The notes beneath the pieces were generated by a model that had not been told where the DNA came from, did not search any database, and saw only the letters and a list, made by a program, of their open reading frames with translations. The translations under genes and the position numbers were made by a program. 49,592 nt of DNA from NCBI GenBank assembly GCA_010365215.1, contig JAAFGT010000022.1:1-49592 (forward strand), in the 5' to 3' direction. The stretch comes from Acidipila sp. GTDB taxonomy: Bacteria > Acidobacteriota > Terriglobia > Acidiferrales > UBA7541. Every line of letters starts with the position of its first letter. Within the stretch, counting starts at the first letter, position 1. This document shows positions 9,063 to 19,318 of the stretch, piece by piece.

Positions 9063-9560
9063 CTACTTCGCCAGCGTGAGGCGCGCGAGACCCTGGAAGG
9101 CCTCTTCCACTCCAGCGCCTGTCTTTGCGCTGGTGCGCATCAAACTCCAGCCGTCCTGGGAGAGGCTGTTTTCCGTCTGCTGCGAAATTTCCCACTCGCT
9201 CGCCAAATCGCTTTTATTGATGGCTATCATCGCGGGGATTTTTCCGAATTCCTGCTCCGCGCTGCGATGGACGGCCAGCGCCTTCTCGAGTGTGTCCTTC
9301 CGCGTGCCGTCGCAAACCACCAGGAATCCCGCAGCCCCGCGCAGATACGAAAGCCTGAGCTTCTGAAAGTCATCCTCGCCGTAGAGATCCCACAGCAGCA
9401 GCATCACATCTTCTCCGCCGGCGTTCAAAACCTTCTTCTCGATCTTTACGCCTACTGTAGTTTGGTAGCCATCGGAATAAATGCTTTCGACGAACCGGCG
9501 CACCAGGCTGGTCTTGCCCACGGCCGACGCCCCCAACAGGCAGATTTTTTTCTGCAGCAT
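9063..9560 (-). CDS. Small Rab/Ras-like GTPase
   Basis: The protein has 165 residues and is a minimal G domain. The P-loop is GASAVGKTS, the switch I threonine lies in YQTTVGVKIEKK, the G3 motif is WDLYGED, G4 is NKSD and G5 is TSAKTG. In G3 the residue after Gly, equivalent to Ras Gln61, is Glu, which may lower intrinsic hydrolysis. Bacterial Rab-like GTPases of this class act as switches, often with roadblock/longin partners. It is embedded between the OmpA-like gene (13 bases) and the hybrid kinase gene (10 bases), so the three products probably work together. It lacks a C-terminal prenylation motif. Confidence 0.88.
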   Translation of the reverse strand: MLQKKICLLGASAVGKTSLVRRFVESIYSDGYQTTVGVKIEKKVLNAGGEDVMLLLWDLYGEDDFQKLRLSYLRGAAGFLVVCDGTRKDTLEKALAVHRSAEQEFGKIPAMIAINKSDLASEWEISQQTENSLSQDGWSLMRTSAKTGAGVEEAFQGLARLTLAK

Positions 9561-9573
9561 AGGATGGAATCCC

Positions 9574-11352
9574 TTATTGTGTCTTTGCGGAAATCACGCG
9601 CAGCGTGATGCTGCGGTTGAACTTTCGCTCGTCTTCCGAATCCTCATTTCGCAGGGGCTCGTTGTAACCCGCTCCGCGGGTGCGAATCAAGTTCCGCGCA
9701 ATTCCTCTTCTCACCAGTTCCGCGCGCATCGCTCTCGCCCGGCGATCACTCAACAGAATATTATGCGCATCCGTTCCCGTGTCGTCCGCGTGTCCCACCA
9801 ATTCAAGACTTACCGTATCTCCCAGGGCTTTGGCGCGGGCGACAACTTCCCGGATGTCCCTGGCAAGTTTGTCGAGCTCCACCTTGCGGTCGGCGGGAAT
9901 TTCCGCCACGCCCACCGGAAATAAAATTGTGGTGCTCTCCAGGCTTTTTTTCAGCACGGAGAATTCCGAGTGGTCGGTATTGGTCAGCCCGGAGATGTCT
10001 GCCGCTTTTACGCCGGCAACAAACGGGGCGCGCTCACGAAATGTTTCCTGCCAGCGCCGCGGCGCCTCTCCGCGGGCGTAGAGCACGCCATTTTGCAGGG
10101 CCAGCGTAGCCGCGGCGGGCGGCTCCAGAATCGCATTCGCGCGTTTCAGCACCAGAACCGGATCTAGCGCCTGATATTGCCGCCACTCGAAGTCGGCCAG
10201 GTTGGCATCCAGATTGTCCTTCATCAACAATACTTCCGGGTTCACGGCCAGCGGGTCGCGCAGCCCGCGAATGTGAAATCGCCCGCCGCTTTTCGCGAAC
10301 GATGTAATCAGAATTCCCGGCTGTGCGCGCAACTCGGTTGCAAACCGGTTCCACTTGCGGTTTTCCCGCCACGTCAGAGTGGCCCACAGCAGCCCCACCA
10401 GCAACAGCACCGCCGTGGCGATCTGAAAAAATGGCGTGGGCTTTCCGCCTCTCTCCTTATAATGCGCCGCGAAGCAATCCGATAGGCTCGGCACCAGCTC
10501 CTGGAACGGCGCCGCGTCTCCCTGAAAATCTTCCAATTGCTGCCCGAACAACTGGTGCGCCTCTTCGAGTTTCTCCTGCATCCGCAACCGAACTTCCGGC
10601 GGCGCCTGCCCGCGGATCACCGCAGCCAGCGAAGCGGAAGGCCCTTGCTCCACGCATACCTGCAACTCCCCGACTTGCATGCTTTCCAGGGTCTCTCCCG
10701 CCGGCGCTTTGAACGAATCCCGCACAAAGTCCTGAATCGCCGTGAGCATGGCGGAAACCATATCGGGGTCCTGCACCGGCACGAACGGCGCAACCACGTG
10801 CACCAGCATCAGCCCCGTTTTCTTATGAATCAGAAAAAGCTGCTCCACCCGGAACAGCAGGCTATGCAGCAGGACCACGTCGGCAAATTTTCTTCCCGTG
10901 CGTATCGACTCGAACCGCCACTTCAGTCCCTGCAGCGAAAAACTGTGCTCCATGGCCAGGTCGAACGACTGCGTCATGGAGCGAAGGGCTTCCCCGATGG
11001 CTCTGCGGATGGCCGGCCCCATCGATGGAAAAAGCGCGTCGGCCAGAATCCGCGGATCTTTGCGCACCGATTCGCGCAGAGCCTCTTCCACGGACGGAGC
11101 CAGCGCCTCGCTCAGCGCCTGGCGGCCGCCTTTTCCGCGGCGCAAACGAATCGCTTCCGCGAGAATTTCGCTTACATCTTTAGCGCGAAGCCGGGGATTG
11201 TGAAGTCTTTCGCGGAGAGCAATCAGTTCGCTGCGTTCGGCATGGAACAGCAGTTCGCGCAGCTCGTGCAGCTCGGCGAGCGCACGCGCGTCGATTTCAA
11301 CGGCGTCCTCTTCCTTTCCGGATGGGACCTGGCGTGCCGGCTGCTCAGCCAT
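9574..11352 (-). CDS. Single-pass membrane protein with periplasmic BON-like and OmpA domains
   Basis: The protein has 592 residues. Residues 1-300 are cytoplasmic and helical, and include a block at ~163-250 (FLIHKKTGLMLVHV ... MLTAIQDFVRDSF ... GELQVCVEQG ... LAAVIRG) that looks like a longin/roadblock-type fold. One membrane segment lies at ~308-328 (IATAVLLLVGLLWATLTW). Two BON-like repeats follow (~335-455), then an OmpA/MotB peptidoglycan-binding domain (~470-590) with ELVGHADDTGTDAHN and LSDRRARAMRAELVRRG. It would anchor to the cell wall and expose its N-terminal half to the cytoplasm. It is the obvious partner of the Rab-like GTPase encoded next. The longin reading is inference; the OmpA domain is firm. 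Confidence 0.85.
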   Translation of the reverse strand: MAEQPARQVPSGKEEDAVEIDARALAELHELRELLFHAERSELIALRERLHNPRLRAKDVSEILAEAIRLRRGKGGRQALSEALAPSVEEALRESVRKDPRILADALFPSMGPAIRRAIGEALRSMTQSFDLAMEHSFSLQGLKWRFESIRTGRKFADVVLLHSLLFRVEQLFLIHKKTGLMLVHVVAPFVPVQDPDMVSAMLTAIQDFVRDSFKAPAGETLESMQVGELQVCVEQGPSASLAAVIRGQAPPEVRLRMQEKLEEAHQLFGQQLEDFQGDAAPFQELVPSLSDCFAAHYKERGGKPTPFFQIATAVLLLVGLLWATLTWRENRKWNRFATELRAQPGILITSFAKSGGRFHIRGLRDPLAVNPEVLLMKDNLDANLADFEWRQYQALDPVLVLKRANAILEPPAAATLALQNGVLYARGEAPRRWQETFRERAPFVAGVKAADISGLTNTDHSEFSVLKKSLESTTILFPVGVAEIPADRKVELDKLARDIREVVARAKALGDTVSLELVGHADDTGTDAHNILLSDRRARAMRAELVRRGIARNLIRTRGAGYNEPLRNEDSEDERKFNRSITLRVISAKTQ

Positions 11353-11421
11353 ACGCTTCGTGCTGGAATGCCTCCTGATGCTTCTCCGCGTTGCCGGGGA
11401 ATTGCGGCGCGCCGGCGGTTG

Positions 11422-11988
11422 CTATTTTTCCGGGAGGTTGAATTCCTTCTTCAGGCGCATGGACATTTCAGCCAGCAGGTCGGCGAGCGCGGCGCGGTCG
11501 GTGAGGTCCTCGCGCAGGGACTCGACCTCGCCCTCCAGCGTGGTGTTGATGGTGCGATGCTTCTCCTGAATGTCCGCGGAAAGCGTCTTGGATTGTTCGA
11601 GGATTCGCGCCCGCAGGTCGCCCTGCCCGCTGGAGAACTCTTCCTCCAGTTGCGAAAGTTTCTTTTCGAAAGCCTTCGATGCATCGCGCAGCTCGCGCGC
11701 GAGCTCCTTCAGTGCTTCCAGACGCTCGCTCTTCTCCCCTTTCAGCCGCTGCCCCAGCGATTCCGCTTCCTGCTTCACGAACGATTCCAGCGCATCGAAG
11801 CGCTTCTTCAGGTCGTCCCGCAGCACTGCGGCATCCTTGGCCAGGCGTTCCTCCATGCGCGAGAACCGCTTCTCGTAATCGCGCATCTGCGAACCGAAGA
11901 GGATATCGCGGATCTTATCCACATTGGCGACTTCGCCGGTCTCGCCGTTCGCGGCGGCATTCAACTCTGGATCTTTCGCGGGAGACAT
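11422..11988 (-). CDS. Coiled-coil protein of unknown function
   Basis: The protein has 188 residues and is nearly all charged helix from residue ~25 (IRDILFGSQMRDYEKRF) to the end, with heptad-like runs such as LESFVKQEAESLGQRL and LREDLTDRAALADLL. The ATG at 11988 is preferred over one at 12057 because AAGGGG lies just upstream. It is first in a five-gene minus-strand unit with the OmpA-like protein, GTPase, hybrid kinase and receiver-ATPase, with 69 bases to the next gene. It may be a scaffold or GTPase effector. No enzyme motif is seen. Confidence 0.75.
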   Translation of the reverse strand: MSPAKDPELNAAANGETGEVANVDKIRDILFGSQMRDYEKRFSRMEERLAKDAAVLRDDLKKRFDALESFVKQEAESLGQRLKGEKSERLEALKELARELRDASKAFEKKLSQLEEEFSSGQGDLRARILEQSKTLSADIQEKHRTINTTLEGEVESLREDLTDRAALADLLAEMSMRLKKEFNLPEK

Positions 11989-12180
11989 GGTTTTCCCCTT
12001 CTTTTTTCGTTTGCTTCTCTGCGGAGCACGGGCTCTTCGCCGCTGTGATACCGGCATCCGGGCAGCGTACTACGGATGTCGGCGCTGAATCAATCCGTTG
12101 CGAAAGCCCGGATCAAATTCGCTGCGCCGCACGCTGCAGCCGCGTAGTTTCGCCGGCACCAGGGTTCGACAAGAAGTGTT

Positions 12181-13020
12181 CTAAGGCGTGGGAGGCTTGG
12201 CGGGAGCGGGAACTGCACCGACCAGCGTGGGGTCAAGTTGCAACTGTTGCGGGAATCCTTGTACAAAGCGCGCCAGATGCGGAAACCAGAACGCGTGGTA
12301 ATGGTAGTCGTGCATCTCTTTCACCGCATCGGTCACCTGCCACTTTTCCGTGGCGATGCGGTAGATTGCCATCATCGTCCCGGTGCGGTCCGCGCCTTTC
12401 TGGCAATGCACAAAAACTCTCTTGTCCGGGTTTGCTCGCAGTATTTCGAAAAACTCGCGGACCTGCAGCGAAGAGGGATTATCCGTGGCGCTCCAGGGAA
12501 TGCTGAAATACTTCATGTTCCTGGTCTCGACAGCCCGGCGCTCTTCGGCGACCTGATCGTTTTCATTGCGGAAATTAACGACGATATCTACGCCCATTTT
12601 CTGCAGCAGATCGTATCCCTTGTTTGACGGCTGCGCGCCCCGGTAGAGGCGCGGCGTTACCTGCCCGAAGTTATTGATCCCCGGAACGGTATGACTGGTG
12701 AGCGGCGGCATATCCGCGTCGGGAGTTTCACCCCTCGCCGCCGGGCCGGCCGGAATGGGCTTCGGCGTCGGTGCGGTCTGCGGCGGCGGCGCGGGAGGCA
12801 TCGGTGTGGACGGTGGCGGAGCTTGCTGAGACGGTGCCTGCTGCGGTGGCGCCTGCTTTGGCGGCTCAGATTGCGTGGGCGGCTGCTGTGCTCGCATCGC
12901 GGGAACCGAACTGCTGAATGCAGTCAGCGCCAATAGGGCTGCGGCCACTCGTAAGAATCGTGCGGCGCCATGTACCCGATATTTTTGTGCGCTCGTTTGT
13001 GCGCTGGTTTGTGCGTTCAT
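12181..13020 (-). CDS. Exported protein tyrosine/dual-specificity phosphatase
   Basis: The protein has about 279 residues: a signal peptide (FLRVAAALLALTAFSSSVPA), a Pro/Gln/Ala-rich linker (~47-92) and a cysteine-based phosphatase domain. The catalytic loop is HCQKGADRTG (Cys206, Arg212 by this start), with RLYRGAQPS upstream and a candidate general-acid Asp in SATDNPSS. Such enzymes dephosphorylate tyrosine or phosphoinositides; the signal peptide places this one in the periplasm. The start is uncertain: ATGs at 13053 and 13062 are in frame but do not improve the signal peptide. It is divergent from the next gene. Confidence 0.82.
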   Translation of the reverse strand: MNAQTSAQTSAQKYRVHGAARFLRVAAALLALTAFSSSVPAMRAQQPPTQSEPPKQAPPQQAPSQQAPPPSTPMPPAPPPQTAPTPKPIPAGPAARGETPDADMPPLTSHTVPGINNFGQVTPRLYRGAQPSNKGYDLLQKMGVDIVVNFRNENDQVAEERRAVETRNMKYFSIPWSATDNPSSLQVREFFEILRANPDKRVFVHCQKGADRTGTMMAIYRIATEKWQVTDAVKEMHDYHYHAFWFPHLARFVQGFPQQLQLDPTLVGAVPAPAKPPTP

Positions 13021-13133
13021 TTTTTCCACGTGATCCACAACTTTTCCTAGCATTATCCACATAAACCCTGCCTGGTAGCATGCAACCGCATTGTTTGGGC
13101 GTGGCCCGCGTGCTAAAACTTCCGTTACGTTAG

Positions 13134-14438
13134 ATGCTTTGCTCCACACAATCGTCGCATCGCTGGCTTCGACCCTGTGCCACGGGGCCCTCGCCGCCCG
13201 TCCGTTTGGTTCAGCCGCTTGTTCTTTTTGGCATTCTCGCACTTGCTGTTTTTTCGCTTGCCCTCCCCGTCCGGGCCCAGACCCAGAATCCGATCTCGGA
13301 TCCCGCAGCCGCCCGGCGCGCACTGAAATCGCAGCACAAAGCTGCGCCTGCTGCACCGCTATCCCCCGAAGCCGGCAGCATTGCCGGCGAACCGTGTCCG
13401 GGAACGCGGCGCGTCACGGGCGATGCAGCCTTTCATCACTATCGCGTGCGCACCTATCGCGGGCCTAACCCCGCCGGCTGCGTGGAAATCCTCCGCGACA
13501 ACAAGCGGATCTTTTCCGAGACCGGCGTCATTTTCCAGATTGGCGGCAGTCCCAACTATGCTGACGACCCCAACGCGCTGGTCCGCGTGGGCACCGACGT
13601 CACCGGCGACGGCAAGCCCAATCTCATTCTAGGCCATTGGACCGGGGAGGCCGGCTGCTGCTACCGCCTGGAAGTTTTCGAGGTCGGATCCGATTTTCGC
13701 AAAGTTGCCAGCATTGATGTGCAGCGCTCTGCCGACGCCGAATTTGCCGACGTGGACGGCGACGGCCGCCTCGAGCTGATCGCCGAAGATTGGACCTTCG
13801 CCGAGTGGCAAGCCGCGTCTCCGGCAACGTCCCCTGCAACGTCCCCTGCAACGCCCGCTCCGCAAGTGATTCTGCGCTTCCGCGATGGCGCGTTTCATCT
13901 CGCCGCCGACGTGATGCACAAGCCCGCGCCTGCAGACTCCACGCTCTGGGCCAGGGCGCAGCAAGTCCTCGCCAGTCCCGCGTGGAAAAATTCCGACGCG
14001 CCGCCCGCTTCGCTTTGGGCCGCCATGCTCGATCTGATTTACAGCGGTAACGCCGCCGAAGCCTGGAATTTTTGCGAAGCCTCCTGGCCGCCAGGGCGCG
14101 CTGGCAAAGAAGATTTCTTGAAAGAATTTCGCAGTCAGCTCTCGCACAGCCCTTACTGGACGGATCTCAAGACATTGCAGAGCGATTCTTCGCTCGAGAA
14201 TCCTCCGCCGCGCGATGCCGGCGCGAATCTGCAGTCCAGAACCCCACCACTACATGTAGATCTATTCTTGACTCATGCACTACATTTTGCGATTTCCACC
14301 CTTGACAACTCCCAGCCACGCGCTACACTCCACAAAAGCAGCGGGGGATTTATCGGGTCGGTTTTGTCAGGCAAATCTTTCGCAGCGCGCCTGTGGACGC
14401 CCCGGGAAAGGGTCCGCCACCGCAATTCAAAAACGTAA
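13134..14438 (+). CDS. Exported FG-GAP/VCBS-like protein of unknown function
   Basis: The protein has 434 residues: a long N-terminal region ending in a signal-like segment (LVLFGILALAVFSLALPVRA), then a domain with two calcium-loop-like repeats, VGTDVTGDGKPNLILGH and FADVDGDGRLELIAEDW, as in FG-GAP/VCBS blades. A short PATS repeat comes from tandem DNA near 13815. The last ~70 residues (from about 14225) look unlike protein under selection and overlap the nrdJ regulatory sites and promoter, so the true 3' end may have been lost by a frameshift. Function is unknown. Confidence 0.55.
   Translation: MLCSTQSSHRWLRPCATGPSPPVRLVQPLVLFGILALAVFSLALPVRAQTQNPISDPAAARRALKSQHKAAPAAPLSPEAGSIAGEPCPGTRRVTGDAAFHHYRVRTYRGPNPAGCVEILRDNKRIFSETGVIFQIGGSPNYADDPNALVRVGTDVTGDGKPNLILGHWTGEAGCCYRLEVFEVGSDFRKVASIDVQRSADAEFADVDGDGRLELIAEDWTFAEWQAASPATSPATSPATPAPQVILRFRDGAFHLAADVMHKPAPADSTLWARAQQVLASPAWKNSDAPPASLWAAMLDLIYSGNAAEAWNFCEASWPPGRAGKEDFLKEFRSQLSHSPYWTDLKTLQSDSSLENPPPRDAGANLQSRTPPLHVDLFLTHALHFAISTLDNSQPRATLHKSSGGFIGSVLSGKSFAARLWTPRERVRHRNSKT
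14247..14292 (+). promoter_or_regulatory. Tandem NrdR-box-like sites upstream of nrdJ
   Basis: Two similar 16-base sites, 14247-14262 (CCACTACATGTAGATC) and 14277-14292 (GCACTACATTTTGCGA), start 30 bases apart. Each matches 11 of 16 positions of the published NrdR consensus ACACwATATATwGTGT, and both share CACTACAT. They sit directly upstream of a consensus promoter and of a ribonucleotide reductase gene, which is exactly where NrdR represses in other bacteria. Confidence 0.6.
14302..14329 (+). promoter_or_regulatory. Sigma-70-type promoter for nrdJ
   Basis: TTGACA (14302-14307) and TACACT (14324-14329) are separated by 16 bases. The promoter lies ten bases downstream of the NrdR-like sites and would give an nrdJ transcript with a leader of about 360 bases. 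Confidence 0.6.
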
Positions 14439-14694
14439 GCGTCGCCGTCATTTGTCATCTTCGGTTTTTGGCAACCGGAGACTTGGGACGGTGGAGGGAT
14501 ATGCTTTCTGTTTTTTTGAATTCCATTGGCACTCTCGTTGTTTTCTTCGCGCGGGAAACATGCATGTTTCGAAACGGCACAGCAGCAGGGATTTTCAAGC
14601 AGCGGTATAATGGTAGGGTTCCCTCTCCAGCAGAGAACCCGTCACCCTATTCGGCGGGACTGCCCGCAACAATTTAAGAATGCGCGGAGGGGAG
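14330..14694 (+). other. Long untranslated leader of nrdJ with two hairpins
   Basis: About 360 bases separate the promoter from the nrdJ start, and no convincing gene lies here apart from the tail of the upstream reading frame. Two stem-loops are visible near the end: GGGTTC...GAACCC at 14616-14640 and GCGGG-ACT-GCCCGC-like at about 14654-14667. A TATAAT hexamer at 14606-14611 has no good -35 partner. I do not see the conserved B12-box core (CAGGAGACC-like), so a standard cobalamin riboswitch is not supported. Confidence 0.4.
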
Positions 14695-17601
<2,907 letters not shown>

Positions 17602-17640
17602 GCCGCTTATTTTTGGTGGAGTTGCGGTTAGCGTGACTGA

Positions 17641-17676
17641 AATGGGCGGGGCTCAGGTGCTCCGCCCATTTTGTTT
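17641..17676 (+). terminator. Rho-independent terminator of nrdJ
   Basis: A 12-bp stem (AATGGGCGGGGC with GCTCCGCCCATT, one G-T pair) and a six-base loop are followed by TTGTTT. It lies 40 bases after the nrdJ stop codon and just touches the stop of the convergent LOG-family gene. Confidence 0.9.
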
Positions 17677-18232
17677 AGTGCGGCAACAACTTGCTCGCCA
17701 GGTAGCGCGCAACCTCGGACGGCGTCGATGCCGCGTGCAACAGCCGATTCTCCGCTTCTCCCCACGGCGAAGACGTATCGGCCTCCACTTCGCGCACGCA
17801 TTCCAGAATCGGCACCCAGAAATCTCCCAGAACCACGAACGGTTTTCCCGGAATCACACGCTTGTTCAGCATTTCCCACACGACCGATAGCTCCACCAGC
17901 GTTCCGGTGCCGCCCTTGCAGGCCACATATCCCGCGCCGCGCTCGATCAGCGCAAATAGCCGCTGCTGCCAGCTGGCCACGCGCACCTCTTCGTCTATCC
18001 AGCGGTTGGCGAGGCCGCCAAAAAATTCCGCTGTGATCCCAATCGTCTGCCCACCGGCTTCCTTCGCGCCCCGCGAGACTGCTTCCATCGTCCCGCCGTA
18101 TCCTCCCGAGCACACCGTAAGCCCCGCCTCTGCCAGCGCGCATCCCAATGCACGGGCCTCTTGGTAATCCGCGTGTCCTTCGCGCGGCCGCGAGCTGCCA
18201 AACACCGTAATCACCGGATTTGCCGCTGCCAT
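17675..18232 (-). CDS. LOG/DprA-related (SLOG-fold) family protein
   Basis: The protein has 185 residues and a Rossmann-like SLOG fold. It starts PVITVFGSSRPREG, then GGYGGTMEAVSRGAKEAGG, and carries ACKGGTGTLVELSVVWE, a variant of the PGGxGTxxE nucleotide-binding signature. Relatives (TIGR00725/TIGR00730 groups) include cytokinin-activating nucleoside-5'-monophosphate phosphoribohydrolases; many members have no tested role. The ATG at 18232 is chosen by comparison with family N termini; a frame from 18283 is possible. Family membership is firm, the reaction is not. Confidence 0.82.
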   Translation of the reverse strand: MAAANPVITVFGSSRPREGHADYQEARALGCALAEAGLTVCSGGYGGTMEAVSRGAKEAGGQTIGITAEFFGGLANRWIDEEVRVASWQQRLFALIERGAGYVACKGGTGTLVELSVVWEMLNKRVIPGKPFVVLGDFWVPILECVREVEADTSSPWGEAENRLLHAASTPSEVARYLASKLLPH

Positions 18233-18349
18233 GGCGCCGCAGTCTATCAAAGAATCAAACCATAAGAGATCAAACCGCCACATTTAAGATTCTGGGGCTT
18301 CGCATCCCTGGCGCATCCGTGGGACTGGGCATGAGAGAATGCCTTCGTC

Positions 18350-18379
18350 AGAGAACATTGTCGTGAGAGAACATTGTCG
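18350..18379. repeat. 14-bp direct repeat, two copies
   Basis: AGAACATTGTCG with preceding AG occurs at 18350-18363 and again at 18366-18379. It lies between the divergent LOG-family and Ysc84-like genes. It may be a regulator site or a local duplication. Confidence 0.5.
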
Positions 18380-18495
18380 CTAGCAAATCTGCCTTGTCCG
18401 GAAAACTCGCACGGAAGCTGTCGCATCTAGCCTGTAGCGCCTTAGCGATCACTTGTGAATCGCCACGCGTGGAAACTTGGGGGAGGAAAAGACAA

Positions 18496-19185
18496 ATGAA
18501 ACGAATTTTAATTGCTGCTCTGGTCATCGGGCTCGCCGGTTTGCCGGCTTTTGCGCAGAAGGAGCAGCAAGACCGCCTCAAAATCTGCGGCGAAGTCTTT
18601 CGCGAAATTTCCCACATCCCTGACAACATTCCCGACAGTCTGATTCAAAAGGCTGTCTGCGTCCTGGTTATTCCCAGTGTCAAAAAAGCCGCCTTTGTCA
18701 TCGGCGGCAGTTACGGTCGTGGCGCCATCACCTGCCGCACGGGAGCGAATCTTGACGGCCCGTGGAGCGCGCCCGCCATGTACCGCCTGATCGAAGGCAA
18801 TATCGGATTCCAGATCGGCGCAGAGGCCACGGACTACGTCCTCTTGGTGATGAACGAGGGCGGCGCTAAAGCCATTCTCAAGGGCAAGGCCAAGCTCGGC
18901 GCTGACGCTTCCGCCGCTATCGGCCCGGTGGGTCGCACCGCCTCCGCGCAGACCGGCGAAACTCTGGATGCCCAGGTCCTGAGCTATTCGCGCTCCAGGG
19001 GAGCCTTCGCAGGCATCTCGTTGGCCGGTGCAAACCTCCAAGCCGACGATGGCGATAACGAAGCGCTCTACGGCAAGAGCGTGACCCCCATGGAAATTGT
19101 CCGCGAAGGCAAAGTACCGCCGCCAGCCTCCGCTGCCGATTTTCTGGCCGCCGTTGGCGAAAAATCTGCCACCAGAGATAAATAA
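18496..19185 (+). CDS. Exported Ysc84-like lipid-binding domain protein
   Basis: The protein has 229 residues with a signal peptide (MKRILIAALVIGLAGLPAFA). The mature domain matches the Ysc84/SYLF (DUF500) family: VCVLVIPSVKKAAFVIGGSYGRG, then IGFQIGAEATDYVLLVMN, GKAKLGADASAAIGPVGR and YSRSRGAFAGISLAGANL. In eukaryotes this domain binds phosphoinositides and actin; bacterial exported forms are common in acidobacteria and have no established role. GGGAGGAAAAG lies just before the ATG and fixes the start. The gene stands alone. Confidence 0.85.
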   Translation: MKRILIAALVIGLAGLPAFAQKEQQDRLKICGEVFREISHIPDNIPDSLIQKAVCVLVIPSVKKAAFVIGGSYGRGAITCRTGANLDGPWSAPAMYRLIEGNIGFQIGAEATDYVLLVMNEGGAKAILKGKAKLGADASAAIGPVGRTASAQTGETLDAQVLSYSRSRGAFAGISLAGANLQADDGDNEALYGKSVTPMEIVREGKVPPPASAADFLAAVGEKSATRDK

Positions 19186-19267
19186 CCCTATTAAGTGCTT
19201 TAAATATAGTAATTTACACTGTAGGGTCCAACCTGCGTACACGCGCGCCTAGGCGCTAGAATTACAC

Positions 19268-19296
19268 TTGACCAAACACCGTATATGACTTACAGT
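19268..19296 (+). promoter_or_regulatory. Sigma-70-type promoter of the TetR-efflux operon
   Basis: TTGACC (19268-19273) and TACAGT (19291-19296) are 17 bases apart. The -10 element overlaps the left arm of the palindromic operator, so repressor binding would block RNA polymerase. Transcription would start about 15 bases before the TetR gene ATG. Confidence 0.6.
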
Positions 19297-19314
19297 CAGT
19301 ACTGACTGCGAGTC
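19287..19314. promoter_or_regulatory. Palindromic TetR-type operator
   Basis: CAGTCAGTACTGACTG (19293-19308) is a perfect 16-bp palindrome. It extends outward to GACT...AGTC, giving 12 of 14 matching positions per half over 28 bases. A direct repeat GTATATGACT flanks it at 19281-19290 and 19315-19324. It ends five bases before the start codon of the TetR-like regulator, so it is probably the autoregulatory site. Confidence 0.75.
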
Positions 19315-19318
19315 GTAT

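Noticed and set aside
14330-14694. Cobalamin riboswitch upstream of nrdJ
   Set aside because: The B12-box consensus is not found in the leader; only generic hairpins are seen.
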